Shown here: positions 1 to 6,858 of the stretch, one piece after another | Position numbering within the stretch: position 1 is the first letter of the stretch | How the letters are laid out: each line of letters opens with the position of its first letter | DNA from: an uncultured Clostridium sp. | GTDB taxonomy: Bacteria; Bacillota; Clostridia; TANB77; CAG-508 | Assembly: GCA_946496115.1 (NCBI GenBank) | Contig: CAMMFK010000029.1 | Span: 1 to 16,701 of the forward strand | Length of the DNA: 16,701 nt | Direction of reading: 5' to 3' | The notes under the pieces: model-generated | Databases searched by the model: none | Told to the model about the DNA's origin: nothing | Seen by the model: the letters and a program-made list of their open reading frames with translations, nothing else | Translations under genes and position numbers: made by a program

Positions 1-21
1 TGCAGTAAATTTATAATACAT
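1..21 (-). CDS. clpC: Start of a probable ClpC-type Clp ATPase (first 7 codons only)
   Basis: Only the first seven codons (MYYKFTA) lie in the window. An ATG at 21-19 is preceded on the minus strand by a good Shine-Dalgarno (GAAAGGAAG, about 10 nt upstream). The short N-terminus looks like the (M)xxKFTxxA start of ClpC N-domains. The identity comes mainly from context: it follows ctsR, mcsA and mcsB on the same strand, the usual gene order in Bacillota, where clpC encodes the AAA+ unfoldase that feeds arginine-phosphorylated proteins to ClpP. A 245-bp gap holding a repeat separates it from mcsB. Seven residues cannot prove the family. Confidence 0.5.
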
Positions 22-53
22 ATTAAATACACTTCCTTTCAAAATTTAGTTAA

Positions 54-266
54 AAATTTATATTTTTTTATTAATCTCCAATATACATTCTTCCACATTT
101 CACTTCGTGGTCGCGAGTCTAAACTCGCTCCAGCTTGCCCGCTGCACTCCGCTTTAAAAGAGTGCAAGACACATGGTGCGCTTAAAGCTGACGCTCTTAA
201 GCGGCGCAAGCTTCGTTCGCTGAAATGTTCTAGAACATATATTGTAGCTTAATAAAATATAAATTT
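54..266. repeat. Palindrome-bounded repeat, copy 1, nested in an AT-rich inverted repeat
   Basis: The core element spans about 78-245. It begins CCAATATACATTCTT and ends AGAACATATATTG, so its ends are imperfect inverted repeats. The same two ends, near-identical over about 25-29 nt each, recur in opposite orientation at 2939-3063. The interior (about 105-220) is GC-rich and full of short GC-rich words, unlike the AT-rich surroundings, and differs from the other copy. Outside the core, arms at 54-74 and 249-266 are complementary apart from a 3-nt bulge. The right arm begins directly after the mcsB stop codon. No ORF is evident inside. It could be a MITE-like element or a structured RNA. Confidence 0.75.
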
Positions 267-1283
267 CTAATCCTCACTTAAAATCTGCTTTACAACTTCA
301 CATCTTGAAGCTTCTTGGTCTATAACTGATAATTTTGTGCCAAGTCTTTTTTGCATATTTGCAGGTTTAGTAAATAGCATTAGTTCTCTAACTTTTTTGT
401 CATTTAATTCTTTTATTATTCCTAAATCTGTTCCTAATTTGACTTTTGATAAAAGCTCTAATGCTTCATCTTCACTAAGTCTTCTTGCGTTGGCAAATAT
501 GCCATAACTTCTATAAACTTCATCCTCAAGTTTTAGTGAGTTTTTAGATAAATATTTTCTAGCTAATCTCTCTTGGTCTATTATTTTTTGTGCTAATAGA
601 TTTAGATTTTTAGCAATCTCTTTTTCTGTTATACCCAATGTTTGATTGTTTGATACTTGGTATATATCACCTTCTGCTTTTGTACCTTCGCCATACAATC
701 CTCTAACATTCATACCTAAATTATTAATTATATTAAGCATTTTATTTAGGTTGCCTGTCATTTGAAGTGCTGGTATATGTACTAATGTAGAAATTTTTAG
801 TCCTGTACCTACATTGGTTGGACAAGCTGTTAAAAATCCATATTTTTCATGATAACTATATGGAATTAAGCTTTCCATTTTTTCATCTATTTCAATAGCT
901 AGATTTAATAAATTATCTATATCTAATCCTGATGTAAATACTTGCAATTTTATATGGTCTTCTTCATTTACCATTATGCAAATATTTTCGTCATCATTAA
1001 TTACTACTGCTGTATATGGCATTTTTGTTTTTGCAAAGTCTGGGCTTATTAAATGTTTTTCAACCAAGCTTTGCTTTGTAATCATATCCATATCATCTAA
1101 GCTTAGGAATTTCAAGTTATATCCTAAGCTAGGTGTGATTTCTTTTACTTTATCATATACTTCTTTTAATTCTTCTTTTGATGCTTTATTAATAAATGGG
1201 ATTCCTTTTATATTTCTTGATAGTCTTACTCTTGTACTAATAACTACATCTGATTCTTTTCCATTTTGTAAATACCAATTCAT
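267..1283 (-). CDS. mcsB: Protein-arginine kinase McsB
   Basis: McsB belongs to the ATP:guanido phosphotransferase family and phosphorylates arginines of CtsR and misfolded proteins, marking them for ClpC-ClpP. The 338 residues match the usual length. Visible are the nucleotide-binding N-terminal stretch STRVRLSRNI (16-25), a NEEDH loop (106-110), the cysteine motif CPTNVGTG (154-161), and EGDIYQVSNNQTLG (204-217). The ATG overlaps the mcsA stop as TAATG, and an AAAGGAG site lies inside mcsA, so translation is probably coupled. The C-terminal phospho-arginine-sensing motif, usually RDxxRA, reads QEASRC (323-328) by my alignment. Transcription should come from the CtsR-controlled promoter upstream of ctsR. 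Confidence 0.96.
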   Translation of the reverse strand: MNWYLQNGKESDVVISTRVRLSRNIKGIPFINKASKEELKEVYDKVKEITPSLGYNLKFLSLDDMDMITKQSLVEKHLISPDFAKTKMPYTAVVINDDENICIMVNEEDHIKLQVFTSGLDIDNLLNLAIEIDEKMESLIPYSYHEKYGFLTACPTNVGTGLKISTLVHIPALQMTGNLNKMLNIINNLGMNVRGLYGEGTKAEGDIYQVSNNQTLGITEKEIAKNLNLLAQKIIDQERLARKYLSKNSLKLEDEVYRSYGIFANARRLSEDEALELLSKVKLGTDLGIIKELNDKKVRELMLFTKPANMQKRLGTKLSVIDQEASRCEVVKQILSED

Positions 1284-1831
1284 TATTTATTCATCTCCTT
1301 TATCTTATCTCTTATTTTTGCAGCGTCTTCATATCTTTCTTCTTTTATAGCTTTGTCTAGTTGTTTTTGTAAATCTTCCAATTCAGAATTTTCGCTGTTT
1401 TCTGCATTTGTCTTGTTTTTACCTAATGATTTTTTACTTTTTGTATTTAATAAATCATCTACATTTTTTGCTCCTCTTCCTATATGTTTTGCTGTTCCGT
1501 GAAGATTTTTTAATAATGAATCGATTGGTCCTGAGAATGTATCATAGCAATCACTGCATCCAAACATTCCTGTATCTATGAAATCATTGTATGACATTCC
1601 ACAAGTTTTGCACTTTACGTTATCTATGCTAAAGCTTGGCAATAATGAATTTTCTGCATAATCATTAAAGAAATCTCCTAAAAAGCTAGTAAAGTCCATT
1701 GGTATATCTATTCTATCTACCCCCAATTTTCTTGCACAATCTGAGCATAAATTCAATTCCTTTCTTACACCATTTATTACTTGAGTGTATCTAACATTTG
1801 CTTCATTTTTTCCACAATTTTGACACAACAT
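1283..1831 (-). CDS. mcsA: McsA, zinc-finger activator of McsB with UVR domain
   Basis: McsA is the adaptor and activator of McsB in the CtsR stress system. The 182-aa protein has two treble-clef-like zinc modules: C3/C6 with C29/C32, and C74/C77 with C92/C95. A variable Lys/Asn/Ser-rich linker follows. The C-terminal UVR (UvrB/UvrC-like) helical hairpin is at about 149-182, with the signature LDKAIKEERYEDAAKIRDKIK. An ideal Shine-Dalgarno (AAAGGAGGT) lies 8 nt before the ATG. It is the second gene of the operon, about 110 nt after ctsR and overlapping mcsB by one base. Confidence 0.95.
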   Translation of the reverse strand: MLCQNCGKNEANVRYTQVINGVRKELNLCSDCARKLGVDRIDIPMDFTSFLGDFFNDYAENSLLPSFSIDNVKCKTCGMSYNDFIDTGMFGCSDCYDTFSGPIDSLLKNLHGTAKHIGRGAKNVDDLLNTKSKKSLGKNKTNAENSENSELEDLQKQLDKAIKEERYEDAAKIRDKIKEMNK

Positions 1832-1917
1832 AATAATTACCTCCTTTAAAATTATTTAGTCAAAATATTTTTGTTTATATGCAATATATTTAATTTGCAA
1901 AGTTGCATTTTTGTGAT

Positions 1918-1952
1918 AATTTAGTTTAATTAATTTGATATTAAACTAAATT
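1918..1952 (-). other. Perfect 13-bp stem-loop at the ctsR stop codon
   Basis: Arms 1918-1930 and 1940-1952 are perfectly complementary around a 9-nt loop. The ctsR TAA (1943-1941) lies in one arm. On the minus strand the stem is followed by ATCACAAAAATG rather than a T-run, so it is not a standard terminator. It may shield the ctsR 3' end or set the ctsR to mcsA/mcsB expression ratio within the operon; that role is inferred. Confidence 0.6.
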
Positions 1953-2384
1953 AATTAGCATATTTTTGAATATCTTTGCTCTTATTTCATCTTTTGTTTC
2001 CTTTGGCAAAGTCAGGGCTTTATCACTTGTTGCTGATTTTATAAGTTTAGCCTCTTTTTCATTTATAATGTTATAGTCTAGGAAGTTATTAACAAATATC
2101 TCAAGCTCTTTTGCTGTTATAGAATTTCCTATACTGTTTATTATGTGCATTAAATAATCACTATGTGTAATATTTACTTTTCTTATTTTTATGCACCCTC
2201 CACCACCTCTTGAGCTTTCTACATAGTAGCCTTGTGTTGGAGTAAATCTTGTAGATATTACATAGTTGATTTGTGATGGCACACAGTTAAAATGCTCTGC
2301 TAAGTCATTTCTTTGTATTACAGCATAGTCATCATCTTCTAATAATTCATTTATAAAGTCTGCTATTACATCTGAAATTCTCAT
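1941..2384 (-). CDS. ctsR: CtsR, transcriptional repressor of class III heat-shock genes
   Basis: CtsR is the dimeric winged-helix repressor of clp and heat-shock genes in Bacillota. The 147 aa match the family. The N-terminal helix-turn-helix reads ISDVIADFINELL...RNDLAEHFNCVPSQINYVISTRF (3-47). The wing is the diagnostic tetraglycine SRGGGGCIKI (58-67), with the arginine just before the glycines that is central to thermosensing and McsB targeting. The C-terminal four-helix dimerisation domain follows. The Shine-Dalgarno AAGGGGAG lies 4 nt from the ATG. It heads the operon and has a perfect CtsR box in its own promoter, indicating autorepression. Confidence 0.97.
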   Translation of the reverse strand: MRISDVIADFINELLEDDDYAVIQRNDLAEHFNCVPSQINYVISTRFTPTQGYYVESSRGGGGCIKIRKVNITHSDYLMHIINSIGNSITAKELEIFVNNFLDYNIINEKEAKLIKSATSDKALTLPKETKDEIRAKIFKNMLINLV

Positions 2385-2490
2385 TTTGCTCCCCTTCTTT
2401 CTATAACTTTTCTTGTCTAATATTTTAAATTGTCATTTATGATGCTTTATCATTGTTCCTTTATTTCGACAGTTTTTTGTCTTTTTTGAC

Positions 2491-2507
2491 TTTGACTTTC
2501 TTTGACT
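2491..2507 (-). promoter_or_regulatory. CtsR operator (tandem heptads plus an extra half-site)
   Basis: The minus strand reads AGTCAAA-GAA-AGTCAAA, a full match to the known CtsR box RGTCAAA-NAN-RGTCAAA. A further GTCAAA half-site abuts it at 2485-2490. The box starts 7 nt downstream of the -10 hexamer, over the likely transcription start, which is well placed for repression. Confidence 0.93.
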
Positions 2508-2513
2508 TTTAAT

Positions 2514-2542
2514 AGTATATACCCATTTATGGAAATTGTCAA
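2514..2542 (-). promoter_or_regulatory. Sigma-A promoter of the ctsR operon
   Basis: The minus strand has TTGACA (2542-2537), a 17-nt spacer and TATACT (2519-2514), close to consensus. The implied start is near 2507, leaving a leader of about 120 nt before ctsR. The CtsR operator overlaps that start. Confidence 0.9.
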
Positions 2543-2560
2543 TAGTTTTTTAATTTAATC

Positions 2561-2589
2561 TTTATTTTTCTTAAATTATATGATAGAAT
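2561..2589 (+). promoter_or_regulatory. Probable promoter of the small zinc-ribbon gene
   Basis: There is an extended -10, TGATAGAAT (2581-2589), with a weak -35 TTTATT (2561-2566) at 17-nt spacing. It is divergent from the ctsR promoter in the same gap. The implied start near 2596 would exclude the upstream ATG at 2591. Confidence 0.45.
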
Positions 2590-2626
2590 AATGTCGAAAT
2601 TTGTCATATACATAGGAGGAAATAAA

Positions 2627-2896
2627 ATGAAATTTAATAAATGTGTACGTTGTGGATGTTTTTTTGCTTCAAGTGATGATGTTTGCCCAAGTTGTAAGTC
2701 AAAAGATGAAGTTGATAAGCTTACTTTAAAGAATTATTTAGATAATGCAGATACTCCACTTTCACTTGATAGCATATCTTTTAATTCAGGCATTGAATTA
2801 AAAAATATTAATAGATATATGGAGAGTAAAGAATTTTCAAACTACAAAAAATTACTTGGCGGAGACGGTTTTGAAAATGTAAAAATTAGTCTATAA
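2627..2896 (+). CDS. Small zinc-ribbon protein, YvyF/TIGR03826-like
   Basis: An ATG at 2591 would give 101 aa, but an AGGAGG site lies at 2615-2620, 6 nt before the ATG at 2627, so the 89-aa form is chosen. The N-terminus is a zinc ribbon, CxxC-x10-CxxC (C6, C9, C20, C23). A short region resembling a small helix-turn-helix follows (about 32-70: KNYLDNADTPLSLDSISF...GIELKNINRYM), with a basic to neutral tail. This layout resembles the YvyF/TIGR03826 proteins of flagellar operons, but no flagellar gene is visible here, so a small DNA- or protein-binding regulator is the safer reading. Its stop codon lies in the left arm of the 23-bp inverted repeat. Confidence 0.75.
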   Translation: MKFNKCVRCGCFFASSDDVCPSCKSKDEVDKLTLKNYLDNADTPLSLDSISFNSGIELKNINRYMESKEFSNYKKLLGGDGFENVKISL

Positions 2897-3099
2897 AATA
2901 ATTATAGTTCTTTAATATATTTATCGAATAAAAAAGAGCCAATATATGTTCTTAAACATTTCAAATGAGTGCAGGCGACGTAGGAGCGGAGCGTAATGTT
3001 CGAGCGCTGAGCGAGGCTTGCACAAGCAAACCGTGAAGTGAAATGTGAAAGAATGTATATTGGCTATATATTTTAAATTAAAGAACTATAATTATTTTA
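2894..3099. repeat. Palindrome-bounded repeat, copy 2, inside a perfect 23-bp inverted repeat between convergent genes
   Basis: The outer arms 2894-2916 and 3077-3099 are perfect 23-bp inverted repeats, and each contains the stop codon of the flanking convergent gene. Inside, 2939-3063 is a 125-bp core bounded by CCAATATATGTTCTT and its imperfect complement ending GTATATTGG (about 21 of 25 positions match). The core interior is GC-rich. Read in reverse complement, both ends match copy 1 (78-245) almost base for base, while the interior does not. The whole may act as a bidirectional terminator. Element or RNA status is unresolved. Confidence 0.8.
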
Positions 3100-5392
3100 T
3101 TTTTCTTATTATTCTTTTTAAGCTTAAGCTATTTAGTGTTACTGTTACACTACTTATTGTCATTGCAATAGATGCCATCATTGGATTTATTGTAATTCCC
3201 AATGGAGATAGCACTCCAACTGCAATTGGTAGCATACATAAATTATAGAAAAATGCCCAAAATAAGTTTTGTTTTATGTTTCTTATTGTTTTTTTACTTA
3301 TTTCAATTAAGTCTACAATTTTTTCTAAATTATTATTCATCAAAACTACATTACTACTGTCCATTGCAACATCTGTTCCGCTTCCTACTGAAACTCCTAC
3401 ATCTGCTTTGACTAGGCTGACACTGTCATTTATGCCATCGCCACACATCATAACAAGTTCATTATTTTTCTTTAAGTTTTCGATTGTTTTGGCTTTATCT
3501 TTTGGCATTACCCCTGCTATTACACTGTCTATTCCTATAGAATTTGCAATTGCTTTTGCAGTTTTTTTATTGTCTCCTGTAAGCATTACAACATTTATTC
3601 CAAATAGCTTCAATTTAGAGACTACATCTTTAGCATTTTCTTTTACATTATCTTTTACTCCTAAAAGAGCAATTAAAATATTTTCTTTTGCTACAAATAA
3701 AATGCTATTTCCTGCCTTTTGTAATTTTTCTTCGTCTTTCAGTACTTGCTGACTAATTTCTATGTTGTTTTGTTTTATTAATTTTTTGTTACCTATAATG
3801 TATTTTTCACCATTATATAATGCTGTAACACCAAGTCCTGCAAAGTTTTGAAATTCTTTTACTTTTTCTAATTCAATTTTTCTTTCATTGGCTTCTTCTA
3901 CAATACTTCTTGCAATGGGATGTTCAGATTTTGTTTCTATACTAGCTACTAGTTTGATTATATTATTATCACTTAATTTCTTGCCTTTTTCATTAGAATC
4001 TGTCTCTACATTTTCCAAGCCATTCGCCTTTAACTCTTGGCTATTTGAATAATTTTCTGTGTAATTGTTTATTTTTGACAAACTTAGTTTTCCTTTTGTA
4101 AGTGTACCAGTTTTATCAAATACTACTGTTTTTACTTTGTGAGCATTTTCTAATGCTTCGCTATTTTTTATAAGTATTCCTTTTTTACTTGATTCTCCAG
4201 AAGCAATTACTATTGATAAAGGAGTTGCTAGACCCAAGCTACATGGGCATGCTACAACTAAAACAGATATAAATACATTTATTGCCCAAGCTACATCTCT
4301 ATTTATAGCAAGCCATATTATTCCTGATAATACAGCAATTATCATTATAACAGGTACAAATATTCCACTTATTTTATCTGCTATTTTTGCAATTGGTGCT
4401 TTAGTAGAGGTGGCTTCTACAACTAATTTTACTATTTCAGATACTGTTGATTCTTTACCAATTTTTTCTGCTTTATATTCAATTGTTCCTTCATAATTAA
4501 TGCTTCCTGCAATTACTTTTTTGCCTTTTTCTTTTTTAACAGGCATACTTTCGCCTGTAATAAATGATTCGTCTATATGTGTTATGCCTTCTACAATTTC
4601 ACCATCTACTGCAATTTTTTCACCAGGCCTGCAAATTACAATATCTCCTTCTTTTATTTCATCGATTGTCACTTGCACCTGCTTACCATTTCTAAGAACT
4701 GTAGCATGTTTTGGAGTAATCATCATTAGCTGACTAATTGCTTCCTTTGTTTTATCTTTATTTCTATTTTCGACATATTTTCCTATTTTTATAAAGAAAA
4801 TTATTATTACAGCAGATTCATAATATAAATTATTCACATATTCATGATTTCCTTTCAAAATCATAAATGTGGCATATAAACTATATAAAATGCTACTTAA
4901 AACTCCCAAGCCCACTAAAGTATCCATATTAGGAGATTTGTGAACTAAGTTTTTGTAACCATTTTTTAAAATATTCCATCCAAATATGCAAGCTACTATA
5001 GATAAAATTAATAATACAATTGCATAGTTTATTGGGTTTTCATGCATATTCAAAAAAGGAATAGCAGGAAGCCCTATCATATGTCCCATAGAAATATATA
5101 AGGTAATAATTGCAAGCACACCTAAAGCTATTAATTTATACTTTTGATTGTTTTGCTTTTTTTCTTCTTTTTGAAAATTGTCTATTCCTAAACTTTCAAA
5201 TCCAGCTTTCTCGATAAATTTTTCTATTTGCTCCAAGGTAAGTTTTTGTTCATCATATTGTATATTGGCATTATTCATTACTAGGTTGACTGCTGCACTT
5301 TCTATTCCATCTTGTTTATTTAAATATTTCTCTAATCCGCTAGAACAAGCACTACATGTCATTCCACCTATTTTTAATAGAACTTTTTTCAT
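3092..5392 (-). CDS. copA: Copper-exporting P1B-type ATPase CopA
   Basis: This 766-aa P1B-1 ATPase pumps Cu(I) out of the cytoplasm. Domains in order: one N-terminal heavy-metal domain with MTCSAC (11-16); membrane helices from about 86; the actuator TGES (279-282); the membrane metal site CPC (382-384); the phosphorylation motif DKTGTLT (426-432); the nucleotide-domain HP (491-492); MLTGDN (603-608); and GDGIND (651-656). Helix 7 NLFWAFFYN (709-717) and helix 8 MTISS (744-748) are the Cu(I)-specific signatures. The residues after GDGIND are SVSL rather than the common APAL. An Asn/Lys-rich insertion sits at about 440-475. The gene follows copZ by 115 nt on the same strand. Its Shine-Dalgarno (GGAG, about 11 nt upstream) is modest. 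Confidence 0.96.
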   Translation of the reverse strand: MKKVLLKIGGMTCSACSSGLEKYLNKQDGIESAAVNLVMNNANIQYDEQKLTLEQIEKFIEKAGFESLGIDNFQKEEKKQNNQKYKLIALGVLAIITLYISMGHMIGLPAIPFLNMHENPINYAIVLLILSIVACIFGWNILKNGYKNLVHKSPNMDTLVGLGVLSSILYSLYATFMILKGNHEYVNNLYYESAVIIIFFIKIGKYVENRNKDKTKEAISQLMMITPKHATVLRNGKQVQVTIDEIKEGDIVICRPGEKIAVDGEIVEGITHIDESFITGESMPVKKEKGKKVIAGSINYEGTIEYKAEKIGKESTVSEIVKLVVEATSTKAPIAKIADKISGIFVPVIMIIAVLSGIIWLAINRDVAWAINVFISVLVVACPCSLGLATPLSIVIASGESSKKGILIKNSEALENAHKVKTVVFDKTGTLTKGKLSLSKINNYTENYSNSQELKANGLENVETDSNEKGKKLSDNNIIKLVASIETKSEHPIARSIVEEANERKIELEKVKEFQNFAGLGVTALYNGEKYIIGNKKLIKQNNIEISQQVLKDEEKLQKAGNSILFVAKENILIALLGVKDNVKENAKDVVSKLKLFGINVVMLTGDNKKTAKAIANSIGIDSVIAGVMPKDKAKTIENLKKNNELVMMCGDGINDSVSLVKADVGVSVGSGTDVAMDSSNVVLMNNNLEKIVDLIEISKKTIRNIKQNLFWAFFYNLCMLPIAVGVLSPLGITINPMMASIAMTISSVTVTLNSLSLKRIIRKIK

Positions 5393-5507
5393 AGTAATTT
5401 AACTCCATTTACAATTTTATACATAAGTCACTTTTATTATAGCGACAATATATTAGAATATACATTGGAAGTTTACTAAGAGTAGTAACTTTTATATATT
5501 CATTACA

Positions 5508-5717
5508 CTATTCTTTCACTTCAAATCCCGCATCTTCAATAGCTTGTTTTATGTCCTCTAATTCTATTTGATCCTCATTATATTCTATTTCTGCATTTTT
5601 GTTTTCTAGGCTAACTTTGGCATCATTTACGCCATCTAATCCTTTTAAGACTTTTGTTAATCTATTAACACATCCTTCGCAATGCATTCCTTTAATTTCT
5701 AAAACTATCTTTTTCAT
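5508..5717 (-). CDS. copZ: Copper chaperone CopZ
   Basis: This 69-aa stand-alone heavy-metal-associated domain has a beta-alpha-beta-beta-alpha-beta fold. The metal-binding loop is GMHCEGC (10-16, ligands C13 and C16), and the typical C-terminal DAGFEV follows. It should carry Cu(I) to the N-terminal domain of CopA, encoded next on the same strand. The start has AAAGGAA about 13 nt upstream and a consensus promoter further up. No copper-sensing regulator gene (CsoR, CopY or CueR) is visible in the window. Confidence 0.94.
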   Translation of the reverse strand: MKKIVLEIKGMHCEGCVNRLTKVLKGLDGVNDAKVSLENKNAEIEYNEDQIELEDIKQAIEDAGFEVKE

Positions 5718-5801
5718 ATTAAATTTTATTCCTTTCTAAGGCATACATAATTATGAAAGTAATTTCTTTCAAATTAGTTTCCTTATAAAATATCTTTTGA
5801 T

Positions 5802-5830
5802 ATTATACTCTTTATAGGTGTAACTGTCAA
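5802..5830 (-). promoter_or_regulatory. Consensus promoter of copZ-copA with a CopY-box-like dyad
   Basis: The minus strand has TTGACA (5830-5825), 17 nt, then TATAAT (5807-5802), a perfect sigma-A promoter. The spacer contains TATAGGTGTA (plus strand, 5813-5822), one mismatch from the CopY operator TACAnnTGTA. A 6-bp palindrome, AATATC-TTTT-GATATT (5789-5804), overlaps the -10. A promoter this strong on a copper-efflux operon implies tight repression without copper. Confidence 0.85.
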
Positions 5831-5879
5831 AATTTTTTATTTTTTTCGAAAATATATACATAAATTTAAATTTTTAGTA

Positions 5880-5885
5880 TATAAT
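5880..5885 (+). promoter_or_regulatory. Possible -10 element for the DUF6809-like gene
   Basis: TATAAT on the plus strand, with only a poor -35 (TACATA at 5857-5862, 17-nt spacing). It would be divergent from the copZ promoter. The surrounding 247-nt gap holds nothing else beyond AT-rich sequence and the Shine-Dalgarno at 5925-5933. Confidence 0.4.
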
Positions 5886-5964
5886 ATTAATGAAATATCG
5901 TTTAATTAATATATTTAATTTTGAAAGGAGGTGTACAAGCACTATACCTATGTAGTGTATATTT

Positions 5965-6228
5965 ATGGAAATATTTGATACTGATTTTAAAGCTCTTGTT
6001 AATAATCTAGTTGAAAAGAAGTTACCAATTTTAAAACAAAATTCTGATTTTAATCAAGAATATATTAGACTTAGTGATGCAATTGAAGAATTGGAAAAAA
6101 CTTTATCTAAAGGTCAAAAAAGCTTGTTTGATGAAATAATTCAATTATTTTATCAAACCGAAGAATACTATTTTACACTTAGCTATTCTTTAGGTGTAAA
6201 ATATGGAAATGATTTAAAAAATTTATAA
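5965..6228 (+). CDS. Small helical protein, DUF6809-like, unknown function
   Basis: The 87 residues look all-helical, with an N-terminal ELEK-rich segment and a C-terminal TLSYSLGVKYGNDL that resembles the (F)xxGFxLGxxL end of DUF6809 proteins, found in mobile or accessory regions of Clostridia. The family assignment is from memory of that pattern. A strong Shine-Dalgarno (AAAGGAGGTG, 5925-5933) lies about 31 nt before the ATG, too far for normal initiation. A TAG at 5953-5955 blocks any longer in-frame ORF. A small stem-loop (5940-5957) lies between them. A start-stop ATGTAG (5950-5955) sits in that gap. Confidence 0.7.
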   Translation: MEIFDTDFKALVNNLVEKKLPILKQNSDFNQEYIRLSDAIEELEKTLSKGQKSLFDEIIQLFYQTEEYYFTLSYSLGVKYGNDLKNL

Positions 6229-6245
6229 TGTACTAATAAATATGC

Positions 6246-6303
6246 CTACTAAAAAGTTTAAATATTAGCCAAAATGTATTTGTTATAATAAATTTTTTAG
6301 TAG
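6246..6303. terminator. Weak terminator-like inverted repeat between convergent genes
   Basis: CTACTAAAAA (6246-6255) pairs with TTTTTAGTAG (6294-6303) around a 38-nt AT-rich loop, followed by a T-rich tract on the plus strand. It sits between the DUF6809-like gene and the convergent XRE gene and could end both transcripts, but the long loop makes it a weak call. Confidence 0.4.
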
Positions 6304-6312
6304 ACATTTTTA

Positions 6313-6642
6313 TTATTTTGATAAGAAATAGTCCATAAAATAAATTATACTTTCTTTATCTCCTTTACTTAATTTTTTAAATTTTTCATCATATATTTGA
6401 ACCATCTTTTTTGTATCTTCATCTAATATATCATAAAGAATAACATCAGGAGTTATTTTATAAGCATTGCATAGTTTTATTAACGTATCTATGCTCCCCT
6501 TTGTTAGACCTCTTTCAATTTGACTTATATGTCTAGGTTCTAATCCTGTTATTTCTGATACCTGATTTTGAGTCATATTATTTTTTTGCCTATATTCTTG
6601 AAATATTTTTCCTATATGTGTACTAATATTGTTCTTATCCAT
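6313..6642 (-). CDS. XRE-family helix-turn-helix regulator
   Basis: The 109-aa protein has an N-terminal Cro/C1-type domain (about 8-66): IGKIFQEYRQKNNMTQNQVSEI, then TGLEPRHISQIERGL as the recognition helix, then SIDTLIKLCNAYKITPDVIL. The C-terminal 40 residues are a charged helix without a recognised ligand or peptidase domain. The start has AAAGGAAGGG 6 nt upstream. It is a single gene between convergent DUF6809-like and upstream pdp transcription. Its targets cannot be read from sequence; no clear palindromic operator is visible in the 216-nt gap upstream. Confidence 0.9.
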   Translation of the reverse strand: MDKNNISTHIGKIFQEYRQKNNMTQNQVSEITGLEPRHISQIERGLTKGSIDTLIKLCNAYKITPDVILYDILDEDTKKMVQIYDEKFKKLSKGDKESIIYFMDYFLSK

Positions 6643-6795
6643 TATATTCCCTTCCTTTTATATAAATATAAACTTTTAAGACTTTTTTGAGAATGATTTT
6701 ATTTTTGAATAATATCAAAAGTAACACGACAAAAACCATTAACTTTTAAACAAACTAAATAAATTATGAAGTAAGTTTTTTTACTATTACTCACT

Positions 6796-6836
6796 AAAAA
6801 CACGATTAAGACTTTTACAAGCTTAATCGTGTTTTT
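6796..6836 (-). terminator. Rho-independent terminator of the rnhB-pdp operon
   Basis: A perfect 15-bp stem, AAAAACACGATTAAG (6796-6810) with its complement at 6822-6836, has an 11-nt loop. It lies 22 nt after the pdp stop codon on the minus strand. A T-run closes the stem on both strands, so it may also stop plus-strand transcription. Confidence 0.9.
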
Positions 6837-6858
6837 ATTTACTAGCTTTATTTGAATT

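Noticed and set aside
78..245. CRISPR array or tRNA/riboswitch in the GC-rich repeat
   Set aside because: There is no regular repeat-spacer pattern, no cloverleaf, and no riboswitch consensus I can recognise.
2591..2626. Upstream ATG of the small zinc-ribbon gene
   Set aside because: It abuts the predicted -10 element and has no Shine-Dalgarno; the AGGAGG directly before 2627 decides the start.
3045..3248. A plus-strand ORF overlapping repeat copy 2 and the copA end
   Set aside because: It is antisense to CopA membrane helices and starts within the repeat with no initiation signal.
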